Below are positions 39,798-52,039 of a stretch of DNA of 64,000 nucleotides, piece after piece. The number at the start of each line of letters is the position of its first letter. Within the stretch, counting starts at the first letter, position 1. The notes beneath the pieces were generated by a model, which made no database searches, was not told the origin of the DNA, and saw only the letters and a list, made by a program, of their open reading frames with translations. The DNA comes from Phoebastria nigripes (lineage: Eukaryota > Chordata > Aves > Procellariiformes > Diomedeidae), in assembly GCA_035582835.1 (NCBI GenBank), contig JAYKAV010000900.1:1072069-1136068 (forward strand), in the 5' to 3' direction. A program made the position numbers and the translations under genes.

Positions 39798-40060
39798 AGA
39801 GCTACGTCTGCCCCGGGAGGCAGGGAAGGAGCCGTGTGCAGAGCGGCCGCCCCGCCCGGGGGCGTGGCCGTGGCTGCGTGAGGCGGCCGCGGGCGAGGCG
39901 GGGGGCGGCCCCGCGGCCTCGGGCTGCGGGGGCGGGCTGGGTTTCCGAGGGGCGTAGCGGCTGCTTACCGTTAGGTTTCCAAATCCGCCGCGGGAGCCGT
40001 GCGGGTGCCTCGGCGTGGGCACACTGCGGCGTTTCGCGGAATCGGGGCGCTTACTTCGGC

Positions 40061-43000
40061 CTCTGGAGGTGCTCCTCGTCAGCGCCCTGGCTGGGTCCCT
40101 TGGCCCTTGCCTCCTTACAGTTTCTTACGTGTAAAGCGATACTAAGTATACGGCAAATCAGTATCGGGCAGCTTTTTAGGGGCTGTCAGACCCCGTGAGT
40201 GGCTGTGGTGACGGAGCAGCCGAGGAGGCAGGGGTGACTGCCTGCGGGGTGGTGGCTTCTTTCTGCAGAGAAATCAGTCCTGCTTGTTGTGAGCTGTGCT
40301 GATTTAAAGTCCTTGTTTGTAAAACGTACTCTGCCAAGAGCGAAATGATCTCTGTGGTGTACAAAGGTGTCAGCTTGAAACACGGTGTTTCAGGCCACTG
40401 TGATAGGCTGTGGCCCATATCCAACAGACCCGTTCCCCCTCGTGCCCTCGCCTGCCTGGGGGTTTGCCGTGCTGCTCACAAGCCTAAGTATCGTCTAGCT
40501 GAACACTCATGTTTTGAGGGCTTCCTACTAGCTATTGGCTGTTGCCATGTAGAAGCACAGGGCGGACTTGAAGACAAGACCTTGATTTGCATTCAGGTTT
40601 GCAAGTTTTTGGGTCATTGAACCTCAAGATCAAATATTTCTGTACTTCTGGATGCCCAAACTGTGTTTTGAAGATGGTATAGGTACAATAAATAGAATTC
40701 ATGTCTATTGGCTGTTGATGAAGCTGTTATACTCCAAGGATGTGGCACTGGTAAGAGAGATGGAAAGGTTGCATCGCTGTGGAGAGAGGGAATTAGAAGG
40801 TCATGCAAGGCTGGGTAGCGTGGGAAGAGAAAGAAATCAAAGGAAAGAGAATAAAGCTTGTTATTTTAGGCTTTCTGCTCACTCCGAGAGCAGCACAGGG
40901 TACCTGATGGCTTCAAAACACTGTTAGTAGGTATAGGATGATGATTACTTGCTTTGCCATAGGAAACCCAGGGCAATAATTTTTTTTTAAGGCAGTGTTC
41001 CTGGGAAGTGGAAAATACATGGATTCGTACAAGCATGATATGTTTTTCTTAAGTATAGAACATCTTCAGCTGTAAAATTCAAAGTTGCCTTAGATAAGTG
41101 TTCCGAGTAATTCACCTTTTCTTAAACACGGTTTCTGCCATGTTCTAGTGATATTCTAAGGCAACAGCATATTGGGGCATATATTTATGGGCCTCTAAAC
41201 CACTTAATCTGAAGAAAACAGCTAGAATTGGAATGTATGGCTCTATGGGAAATACACCACAGAAATCATTAGAAAGTCTTTTTTTGCTTGATGTGTCTTC
41301 TAGAGCTCATCTTTTTCCTCGTTTGTCAGAGAGATATGTCCTGAGACCCAAAAGCTTCAGGTAAATGGAATTGCACAGTGCTGCAGTAGAGCATGCTCTG
41401 CAGAAGTATAGGGCACTCTGCTTCCTGCAGAAGGCTGCTGTTGTGCCATGGAACAGCAGCTGCTCTGTAACCAGTGTTTGGAATAATGCCCCTGTTACCT
41501 GCAATGTTTGGGCTGGTAGTTCCTACTTGGTAGTACAAAATAGTTTCAACTATTACAAGAAGACATTTAAGCACAGCTTCCTGATTTATGATGTAGAAGA
41601 GAAATCTTCTGAGATCACTGCCTTCAAGACTCTCTCTGATAGTTGGATAACTTTATGACTTTGAGGGGAAAACTGGAAAAAGAAGTTGAGATGTGTATTA
41701 TTTTCCCCTTGCAGAGATTTTATGACCAGAACCAAAATGGAGGATGACAGTAAATCTCATTGTAAAAATAAAAGTTGGTCTACTAGTAGCCCTGGAGAGT
41801 AATTTTGACCTCTCTTAAAATGGCAGGGCAGAGGACGAAGACAGAAGAGTTTCAACTGAAAGCCGTTAACTTTTCCAGGGTAAATCTCAAAGAGCAGAGC
41901 GATTGTTCAAGAGGTACGTCAACAGACAAAGTTTGTCTCAAAGATAAGGAGCTCCAGAGGAATGGGAAATAGGCAGAATTCCCTACTAAGGTCCTTTGCC
42001 TCCTCATGGTTATTAACTTCCATATATAAGCTGTCTTAGAAAGGCAGTATTTTTCCTGCAAGTCTCAGGCCTAGAAACCAGGAGCGTGCACAAGTATGTA
42101 AGAGCACCACATTTATTATGGGGTTCTGCAGAGCTGGGAGGCCCTCCAGTTTCCCAAGCCACAGAAAAATTGCCTCTGTGACCCTATGCGTATTTACCAG
42201 AGATTTCTAGCTTCAAGGCTTAGACTTCCGGGATGTCTGTTTGCCTTTGAGTCATTGGGACACACTCCCACTACACAGTATCTGAAAGAAAATAGATGGT
42301 TAGAGAAAATAGGTGGCCCTTAAAATATTATTTTCTTGGGTTTTTTCTTTTTCTTTTTATTTGACCTAAATCTACCTACAAGATCTAGGTGTCTTGTGAG
42401 ATCAAAAGCAGAAATGCAGCAGCATTGCCCAAAAACAGAAGAGAACTTTCAATTTAAATTGCTGATTATGAATTTCATTGCCAGTTGGCTGATCATACTC
42501 TCCTTTTTCTTCAGAGCAAACCCTCACATGATTGAAATAAAATGAAGGAATAAAGAAGTAGCCAGACATTTTACTTAATTCAATGCTAAAGAGCTAATTC
42601 TACCTCCTGTTTTGGAGATTACCTTATCCTTTAAGAGCTCGGTACCTCCAAGTATACTGTGAGGTTCATGCAAGCTGCTTTGGAGACCTTTTCTAACTTG
42701 GGATGGTTGGAATATCAGGGACCTATAAAGGGAGACCACTCCCAGGTTAGCCCCAACACTTTACCCAGAGAGCAAAAGGGTACTTGCATCCTTAGAAATC
42801 ACAGCTTCAGAAGAAGGAGATGAATTCGGACCTCACATTGGTCTGCTCAGTGGCATCACAGGTAAGCAGCACTTCTGAGGAAGCAGGCGACTTTGGTTAG
42901 AGAGAGGATTTTAAACAAGTCTTCTCAGGTGGACATCCTCATTGTAAGTCAATAGGAAGAGCAGAAACATACACCTTCCACTGTCTTACAGCTATTGTTC

Positions 43001-43854
43001 CTGGTTGTGTTTTGTGAATTTTTCAGGGGTGAAGGCACCTGGACCTTGGCAGGTGAGGGAGGCGGGAAATACCTAGTTTGGGAATCCGAGGGTGACAGGG
43101 TATGGAGCAGGGTTCTGGACACTCCTCTGAAAGAGCAAGCTTACCTCCTGATGAAGGGCAGCTGCCCTCTGGAGAGCCTTGAGGTGAAATGTAGCATCCC
43201 TGAAATGTTTTGGTGGAGAGGTGGTGTTTTTAGAGATAGATGGTGAGCAGTCTGACACAGGAGGATGGGTGCCCATCTTTCCCACAGATTCTTTTTCTCT
43301 AAAATGTATTAGTCTACCTCATGGTGTACATAGTTGTAAGCTTTTACCTGAGAAGGGTAGTAAAAGGCTGCCAGTACTTTCTCCCCCCTACTCTCTTCTG
43401 TAATGCTGACATTTGAGTAATGACACATACCCTGATGGTCTCATCTTCATTGTAGGCAGTAGAAGAGATGTAAGAGTGACTAGAGTACAGGCTCTTTGGG
43501 CAGTTGCTCTCTTTTTCTGTATTTGTACACTAATGTATTGTGATCCTAGGTACAGCACTTGTTCCTAGGTACAACTAGATAATAACATCATTATTATTAC
43601 AGTGGAGGGTTTGAAAGACAATGAATCATTATTTGCATGATTACAGAATGGGAAGGTCTGCTGGCAAATCTTTATATAACATGTTTTCAGGGATACATTT
43701 GTGAATACCAATTTTTTTTATTTATATATTTATATATATATAATATTATATATTTATATATTTTTTATTTATATATTATATATTTCCTCATTCTGTTTGG
43801 GAAAAGTTCTGCTTTAATTGTACTTTATACAGCTTTACTGAAATGAAATTTATG
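40061..43854. other. Upstream flank of ZFAND5, no gene recognised
   Basis: The sequence turns AT-rich after the CpG island. Open frames such as 40652-40927 and 41365-41658 on plus are short and match no family I know. An AT-dinucleotide-rich simple repeat occupies 43711-43785. No splice-supported exon chain was seen. If avian synteny follows human, this is the interval towards TMC1. Confidence 0.6.
43711..43785. repeat. TA-rich simple repeat
   Basis: An imperfect (TA)n/(TTTATA)n stretch of about 75 bases, in which only T and A occur between about 43712 and 43784. The plus-strand frame through it codes for Ile/Tyr/Leu repeats and is not a gene. Confidence 0.85.
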
Positions 43855-43859
43855 CACAG

Positions 43860-44870
43860 TTCATTAATTCTTGAAATTAATGCACTGAGTGCCTCAACCT
43901 TTTCTGTGTCTGCTGTGACTAAGTCATCCACTCCATTCAGCAGCAGTTACATATTTTCTCTGTTCAGTCTTTTACCACTGGTGTAATAGTGGAAGCTCTT
44001 CTTGTTGCTCTTGATGTTCCTGGTAAGTCCAGCGGAGCTTTGGCTTCCCTGATATCGTCCCTACATGCCTGGGCAGTGTTTCTTGATTTTCCCTTTGGAG
44101 GCTGTCTCTGCTTCCATTGTCTGTATGCTGCCTTTTTTGTGTTGGAGCTCTATCATGGGTTTCCTGTTTTGCTGAACTGGCTTCCTGATACGTCTGCTTG
44201 GTTTCCTGAGTGTAGAGGTGGACCGCTCTTGTGCTTGAGGATGCTCTCCTCAAAGGCCAACCAACTTTACTGGGATCCTTTTTCCTCCAGAGCTGACTCC
44301 CATGGTATCCCACCTACCAGTTCCCTGAATGACCCAAAGTCTGCTCTCCTGAAGCCCAGGGTCTGTGCTATGCTACTCGCCTTCCTTCCTCACCCCCTGA
44401 GGAACTTGACTCCACTATTTCATGGTCACAACAGCATCACCCACTGTCCATCGGCCCTGCTTGGCCCATCCACTACCTGTGTAACAAGAAGTTATCCTTG
44501 ACACCCTCCAGCAATCTCCTGGATGGCTGGTGTCCCGAAGCGTTAAATTTCCTGGTGAGGATGGGGGTCTGTGACATAGAGACTTCCTCAGGTTGTTCAG
44601 AGAAAGCTTCATCTGCTTCCTTGCCCTGGACGGTGGTCTGTAACACATCCTACCACAGAGTCATGCTTACAAACCTCTACTCCAGCCCTGACCCACAAGC
44701 TCTTACGCGGACCTGAGCCCCACACATCTGAGCTGCTCCTTCACATGCAGCCCCCTTCCTCCTCTTCTCTGTCTCCATCCATTGCAGCACTCCAGTTGTG
44801 TAAGCCGCCCCACCACAAGGTGCTTGCATGGAACATACCTCGTCGCATGCACTCTTTTTGAACATCTAAG
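43860..44870 (-). mobile_element. CR1 LINE fragment (ORF2, endonuclease to reverse-transcriptase junction)
   Basis: Read on the minus strand, the segment follows the CR1 ORF2 stretch between the endonuclease end and the reverse transcriptase start. Recognisable features are the phrase for keeping a hand on sequence order HHEMVEF-like (plus strand atttcatggtcac near 44418), a Lys/Arg-rich segment with a W-K-x(3-5)-W-x-E-like part near 44050-44130, and the start of the reverse transcriptase arm near 43870-43990. Stops and frameshifts break it into short frames (43972-44313, 44415-44648), so it is inactive. Neither the 5' end nor the 3' (ATTCTATG)n-type tail is attached. This is an old truncated copy and supports a sauropsid, probably avian, source. 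The endonuclease/RT assignment is by recall of the family pattern. Confidence 0.75.
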
Positions 44871-45834
44871 TCTATTGTCCTCATTAAACTCCGATCAGTG
44901 GAAACGCCACATGGCAAAGGCCATCATCTCCTAGGCAGTCAGGTCCTAAGTCGTTTTGGGGCTTTAATTATCAAATTGAACACNTTCAGTTCTATTTGCT
45001 GCTTGATAAGAAGCAAGTCTGAGCTGTAGAACAGTAGTAATGGGCTTGGCAGGAAAATATTCTGCATATTTTGTATTAATCTGAAATCCTGGGTAGTTCC
45101 AACATGGACAATGTTACAGTAATGTAGTTACAATGAAGAAGATATATAATTAGGTATAGCAAGGCCTTTATGTGACTGACATGTCCACATTCTTAGCAGA
45201 TAAAAGTAATCTACGTTACCTGAACAGCCCAGAGCAGGCCTTGATTTTAGGCATGCTGAGTTGTGAACCTCTGTGAACGTGGTGGATGAGTGCCTCAACT
45301 AGGCTGGCTGTGTTGATCCTAGCCAGTGCTTCTGAGATTCCTTTCCTTGTTGGTGCTAATGGCACCTCGGTCTTGTCCAGACTCATTTTAACCTTCAGAA
45401 CTTAATGGGCTCCCAAAGACATGTCAGTTCATGGGCTATTCTGCATAGTATGCCTGCTCTTTGTGCAAGTCCTCGCATCCTCCTCCCGTATGTCTCATTT
45501 TCACCCCTTAAAAGCTCTTTTTAATATTTTGATACTTTAATACTTTTGTGCTTTGTTTTCTGATGGTGCTTTAGATAGTTTTGTATCAATGGATTACTTG
45601 GTGGCTGGCTTGGCTACTAGTTTAGTTTCTCTAATTGCTCTAATTATTTTAAAATCAAAATCGATATGCAGAATATAATCCATCGTTTGATAGCCTGTAC
45701 TTGTGACTGGCAAACTGTGTCTGACCATAGGGACTACAGATTTCTGCATCCAACTGTTTTCTGCAACACTGGAAGGAAGAAGCCCAGGTGTTTGTGTCAT
45801 CCAAAACACTGCAGTTGTTTAAGTTACTTAGATC
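44871..45834. other. Intergenic DNA between CR1 fragment and hAT MITE
   Basis: Short frames on both strands match nothing I recognise. No repeat boundaries were seen. An ambiguous base lies at 44984. Confidence 0.55.
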
Positions 45835-45842
45835 ATCTAAAT

Positions 45843-46017
45843 CAGTGATCTCCAAAGTGGGGTGCGTGGGATGATCCATTGGGGTGCAGGAAGAAAATAT
45901 TAGAACTTCAGTAACGCATGTATATAACTTACAAATAAATATAGGTATACTGGGTATGTGTGCTCAAAAATGTTTTACTAATAGGGCTGCATGATCAAAA
46001 AAGTTTGGAGACCACTG
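45843..46017. mobile_element. Non-autonomous hAT-type DNA transposon (MITE), 175 bp
   Basis: The element starts CAGTGATCTCCAAA and ends TTTGGAGACCACTG. The two ends are inverted repeats of about 14 bases with one mismatch. It is flanked by a perfect 8-bp target duplication, atctaaat, at 45835-45842 and 46018-46025. CAGTG ends and an 8-bp duplication are the marks of the hAT superfamily. The 175-bp interior has no transposase frame and looks deletion-derived. The intact duplication means neither end has been lost. The exact family cannot be named by eye. Confidence 0.9.
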
Positions 46018-49000
46018 ATCTAAATGATGTCAGTCAATCACATCCACCAAATCTGATCGCTATAAGAAAATACTTTCACAGCATTCACAGAATTAGCACT
46101 GTGTTGTGCACAAAGAGGTGCCTCAGATCTCATACGTATTTAATTGTGTTTGAAAAAATACATTGATTCTTTCATAAAGTAATTACTAAAGCTTTTTCTC
46201 CAAGACTCAAATATATTGCAAACATTGATCATGTTGTATTAAGCATTGATTGTTCAGCTTTACACACATCAAATCGGAGACCTTTCTCTACCTCCTGAAT
46301 CTTTTTCCGGAATCTTCTGCTGCCAGTCCATGGGGACAGGGTATGTGCTGAAATACGAGTATACAGTATGAGTTGGGGATATGCTGTTTGTATCTCAGTC
46401 TGTCTAAAATCTGTTGCATAGACTAAATCTTGGCTTTATGAACATAGTTATGTTTTACATATGTAAAGCATGCAATTTGTAGAATGTAGTATGAGTATAG
46501 ATAGATGAGCATTTTCATAAAAAATACTACTTTCCAAATTATTCATCAGAAGCTGTTGCCTAACAAAAAATAAAGTTTACATAATTTCACTAACAACATT
46601 ATCAGCCATGTGTCCTGAAATGGATATGTGCATTGTTCATTTACTGAAATCTTTGTTGCCGGTAAATGAGTTTTATAGCATTTTGATAATGAATATAAAT
46701 AATAATTAGATTCATTTCAAATCTTGTAAACAACTTCATTTTTTTTCATGATCTTCAAAAATTTTTCTACTATTGGTCTGTGTAATGCCCTTGAGATCTC
46801 TCTTTAGTTTTCCCTAGATGCTTCATATTTTGCATCATGTTCTTTCATGTTCTCTGTTTCAGTCTTGGCTGTCTACGAGTTCTTTGGAAAAGCAGCGTGT
46901 TACACTTAAATATGTACATCAATAAAATAAAAATGAAAAGCCCTTGTGATGTATCAGAAGTGTATATGGGAGATAAATCAGATCTCAATAAATTTTCTGA
47001 TTTCTTAGGTTTGGTTTTTGGTAATTTTTTTTTTTTTTTTTTTGAAACAGACCTTCATATCATCTGGGTTGAAAAATGACATAGGTAAATACACAAATCT
47101 TAAAGACTTCTTTTTCAATTTTTCATTTTCTTGGACCCAATTCTGGTCTTAGTTACATCAGTGGAGATTTGGAACAGCTGAACGTTAACTGGTAAAAAGT
47201 GCTTAAGAAACACTAACATTTGAAATGTGGAAAATCTCTGCATGGTTTTAATTTTTCTTGTTGCATCACAGTCAAAAGTACAAATTCCAGTGACTTTTAT
47301 GTATTTTTACTGTGAACTGGGGTGAGAGCAGAATTATGGCAACGCTGAGCACTGTTGAAGATGTCATTTTGAAGTGTTAGCAAATTATACCAAAGCATGT
47401 GTTAGCTGCTGTGGGTTTGGTTTTTTTTTTTCAATTTTTTTTTAATGGGACAGGAGGACAGACTGTTTGCTTTGTTCAGCCACGTATCTTCCTCACAATG
47501 ATTTTCCTGAGAAAACTGCAGTACTGGTGGTGTACATCCACTTCTCTTGATAATCTTAATGTTCTAGATTTTTTTGCTACTTTTAAATAGGAGTCAGATA
47601 TGGTCACTAAGACTGCAGGGAATTTCTGCCCAATCTGTTATTTTATTTAATCTGACAATTAAACGTTGCCTCCATTTGCCTTGTCAGATTTCTTTGTATT
47701 TTTGGGCATCTCCTGGCCAAAGATCAAACTGTACGTGGGGTGTGGTATGACCACGCATCCTGATATAGAAAGCCTGAAAAGTGACCGGGTCTCAGTCCTG
47801 GGGAATCAACAAATATGTTTTCATTTTTCACAAAGGAGGCAAGTATTTACAGGTGGATGTTGTGGCTGTAGTGTTGTCAGATGATGAGGTAAGAGGGCTG
47901 AGGTAGGCAGAGAAGCTGAAAGCAAGTGGATCTGCAGCGCCTGTTTGTTCAATACAGCAGAGTAATGTCCTGATTTGCGTAATGCAGTTGGTGGTGGCTG
48001 CGTTCTTTGTGTCTGCGTAGCTGTACAGACCCTGCTAGGCTACCCAGCTCTACTTGTGGATAAAGTTTGCCTTGTCTTAATACAGTTCTTTGTGTCTGAT
48101 GTAAATGTAAACTAATCCTTTTTGACCAATACTGGGACATATCTGATATGAAAGATAATTTCTTCAGGGCACAGCAATTATTTAGATTTCTGTGTGACAT
48201 AAAAAGATTCCTGCAATAAGGGAAGGACTTCATTTGGAGCAGGTTACCTTTCTATCTTTTCGGAGTGGGATTCTTTTGAGCTAATTTGGATATGTGGCTC
48301 ATAATTTGCTTACCACAGAGATGTAAATATTTGGCAGGACACTACTGGTAATGGTCTATGAATGTCCTCATTCAGTTTAAGGAAGAAAAAAACCCCACAA
48401 ACCACACAACTTTAACTCTCTCCTCACAGGAGTTTTCAAGACAATACTATTTTTGTTTTCTCTGATGCTGGGAAGAGCTCAGGGATAATTCATCAATTTG
48501 CTCAGAAAATAACTTCTAATCTCCATTCCTTATACCCCAACACTTTCATGTGCTGTTCTGTGGGAACCCCATGAGTACCATAGTATTGGGTCAAAACCAA
48601 CCTATAGTAAATTTCCTCAGAGAATGAAAATTGTGAATGTGAATTGGTGGAACCATAAAAGACATTTACCCTTTTAAGCTGCTTAGATCCTTCACACAAA
48701 AAAGCCCCAGGAATTCTTATGCTCCTATCCGGAGCTAAGACCGGATCAATGAAACAGAAAGGAAAAAGCTTTACATCTGCTGCCATATGGAGATTCATGC
48801 AATACTAGCAAAGTTGTAATGAACAGGTTTCCAGGGTGTTTGGTGTATAGAAGCCAAATTTATTTTATGACTACTATGGAGCATTTAAAAGGCTGGAGTT
48901 TTAAAGGCATAGCTGAAACTTGCATATCAGGATGAAAATGTTCCCCAGTAACAGGAATGAGAAAGAGTCCTGCTAACTACAGAAGACTATAGATCATGCG

Positions 49001-51964
49001 AAGCATTACTCAAGAGTTATTGGTCTTTGAAAATTTGCTTCCTGCAAGTTAAGTTTTCAGCAGTGCTTAAATGAGGGATAGGAATTATGCTAACTTTTCA
49101 CTGAAAGTGAAAGACAGCTTTTGTGGGATAAACTATTGATAGCCCCCGATTCTAAGAGTTATTTATATTATTATATTCTTTTATAGCATTACTTACATTG
49201 TGTATTNTGTTTTATTTATGGTTTTATTTGGATCTCAGAGCTAGATATGGGTACATAACAATCCATGTAGTTTGTAGACCAAATAGTAATTGTTACACAA
49301 AGTAAACTACTAAATGCAGGTTGACTTCAAAAGAAAATAAATCATTTAAAAGCAATATTTTTGTGCTCTCAAAATAAACTAAATTAATAAACACAAAAAA
49401 TGTTCAGACATTTTAGATGGGCATACATTTAAATAGAATCAAGAAGAGAATTTAAGAGAATTAACAGAGTGAGGGCTGATTTTCTCATCGATACACCCTT
49501 ACTCTTGTTTACATCTTTGCACTGAGGAGAGACTGCTTCAGTATTGGGAACTTAAAAGCAGTTTGTTTGAGCTTTGGTTCAATTCTCAAGTGTCTAAAAA
49601 TGATGTCCACAAATACCTGCATGCCTGCAGAACTGGATGAAAAGTGATCAGTACACACATAATTTCTCTCTGCAAATCTAGTTTTTTTTATGTTAAAATG
49701 GTCTTCTGGGACAGGAAGGACCAACTGAAAATTTGGTCTATATTGTATGAAGCATATCACCTTCAGAACGCACTGGTATAAAAGTTGCTTGGTGAAACTG
49801 AAAGCGTACATGCACCCTTTTTAACTAAAATGCTAACACTGTTCTGAGATCCTGCTTATTATTCTGGATTTTTAAAGTGTTCTGTGGCATGTGGAAGATG
49901 CAGTTATAGTACTTAGATGTGCTGTAGTGTATTCATGTTATGTGAAATGGCATGGTAGCACCTATTGCAGTTTTAAGGTGACTTAATAGGCACTTCTCTG
50001 TAACCACATAGTTACTCATTAGTAGAGTTTCATTAACTGATAACACCAAATTTATAGGTAACACTAGATTTGCAAGCACTCCAGAAAGCTAAAGTGTCTC
50101 CATTGTATCCCCTAGTATTTCTGCTGTAACTCACACAGAGGTTAAAAAACACTACTTCTCCAGAGAAGCTAGCAGTCTGCTGCGTACCCAGACTGAGATA
50201 TCCTTTAAAGAACATGATTTGGCAAAGTTCCTGTAGGCCACACTTTGAACATAAGCCTAGTGTGTCCATCAAGGTATCCAAGGTATGACACCTAGAGATC
50301 CATCTAGCCAAAATTCCTAAAAGCGTCTGAAAATCTTAAGTGATTTTTAAGAGGTATGTAGCAACTCAGGAAAACCAAGATGTGTATTAGTCTAATTTCC
50401 ACAGCCGCTGGTTTCACGTAGTGGCCAGTCTGGGCTTCTACAAATGAATTCTTTGCATGCCCATCCAGTGTTTTTGCTGTGGAGCCACAGAAGATGTTTA
50501 CTTATGTTGTGAATTTGAAAACATTCATGAAGATCTTTCACTCACAAGCCATTTGCCTCAGACTCTTTTCACAAGTGTCTGTCTGCTTGTTTTGGCAAGT
50601 CTTTAAACTCTCTGTAACTTAGTCTAAAAGCCTTCTAAGTGTAAACAAATGCAGGTAATTTTCATTGAGATGTCAGTTTGTCGTTCATGTTTCATTTCCA
50701 GAAGTAAGATACTTCTGGAAAAAGCATGCAACTGCTGCTGAGAGTGCAGTTTGAAACATAACGAATGTGCAAAATTAGCAAATCTGAGAAAGCACTTCCT
50801 TCATTACACTCCAAAGGCACCACAAGCCTAGAGAAAACTTCATGTTACCTGCCTCTTCGTTTCTCAGCACTAGGAGATTTCTTTGTCTATGCATTCCTGA
50901 CCCTTTCCAGGTATCTGATGGCATCAGTTTCTAACTTCTGCTTTTCCCTTTGGTAGTCTTACTACAAATAAAATAATGAGAATTTGTTTATAAAAGAATA
51001 AAGATAGTGTTTACCCAGGCTTGAATATAAGACAATTATACAGATGGGAATGCAGATGCAGCAGGAAGAACTGTCTATCCAGGTTCACTTGCCAGACTGT
51101 CCTGCCATTTTGGGTAATGCTGCATGCTCCCTTGCATTTTAATCTGAAATAATAAAAAAATTGAGTGATCGCAACATTGGTCTATAATACTGACACATAA
51201 AATGTATAGCCATTTTCCTGCTGATCATCTCATTACATTTACTTCGTCTTTTAGAAAGCCCCAGCTGCTAGGGAGAAGATGGATTTCTCTCCTCGGCTGA
51301 AGAGGGCCTGCTGTACTGGGATCAAAGTAGGAATTACACTGAACGCTTCTAGAAAGCAGGTCGATACCTAAATATGGATTTATGTACCTAACTTTAGTCG
51401 AACATGTTGACCTAAGAGATTGGGACAAGGACACGTATTTTGACAATGGGAGAATCAAAGAAGGACCCCAGGAGCTGTGGTGGCCTGCCATTTGTTTAAT
51501 CCCTAGGAGACTGCTTCAGTACTCACAGTACTCCTCCTTGTAAAAGGTTAGCCCAGCCCGCCCATGCTAGTTCACAGAAACTCGGTTAAATCTGTTTCTA
51601 GGCATTGTACAATCCTGAGAAGCAAATTTACTGGTACAAATGGGTCTCTTCACGGCATTGGATCACTATTTTTACTGTGCTGATTGGCAGAGACTGGGCA
51701 GTTTAGTTACTCTGCCACTGGATAAGTTTGATCGCTTGGTAGTCTGGAGGTTGAAAGCTGCAGAGGCAGGGAGAATCTCCTTTGAGAGCTGGCATTCAAT
51801 CTGTGAGTACTAAGAGAGATTTCCAGGCCTATCCTGAGCTACGCCAGGGATACCTCCCCAGGCACTTTGACTTCGTTCACCCTGGCCCATCAGTGGTCTT
51901 GCATAGTCTGTCATCATAGGCCTGAAAATGCCTAGTGGCTTTTTGTTAAATAAGCATTCCAACA

Positions 51965-52000
51965 ATAAAATAAAATAAAATAAAATAAAATAATAAAAAG

Positions 52001-52038
<38 letters not shown>
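51965..52038. repeat. Compound microsatellite (AAAAT)n-(AAT)n
   Basis: Five to six ATAAA pentamers (51965-51993) are followed after a short irregular joint by about twelve ATA triplets (52001-52038). Likely length-polymorphic. Confidence 0.95.

Positions 52039-52039
<1 letters not shown>

Larger units (their letters stand above)
37500..40060. promoter_or_regulatory. CpG island promoter of ZFAND5
   Basis: The base composition changes abruptly from AT-rich to very GC- and CpG-rich at about 37.5 kb and back at about 40.06 kb. Within it are a TATA box on the minus strand (37904-37897), GTCACGTG (37798-37805), two TGAGTCA sites (38849-38855, 39048-39054), a CRE-like GACGTCAC (39790-39797), an NRF1-like gcatgcgcgc near 39655 and G-rich tracts near 39505-39570. 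Four or five minus-strand splice donors lie inside it. The long open frames on both strands here result from few stop codons in GC-rich DNA. A divergent plus-strand transcript is possible but not shown. Confidence 0.85.

Noticed and set aside
37966..40198. Long open frames on both strands in the CpG island, up to 281 codons
   Set aside because: GC-rich DNA has few stop codons; the frames overlap in all phases, are Pro/Arg/Ala/Gly-rich and carry no domain. The region is promoter and 5' UTR of ZFAND5.
43637..43846. 69-codon plus-strand frame rich in Ile, Tyr and Leu
   Set aside because: It is the translation of a TA-rich simple repeat.
43989..44501. 170-codon plus-strand frame
   Set aside because: It is the antisense reading of the CR1 ORF2 fragment on the minus strand.
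51361..51400. Segment like an old interspersed repeat (acctaaatatggattta)
   Set aside because: Only about 40 bases resemble it; family and borders cannot be set by eye.
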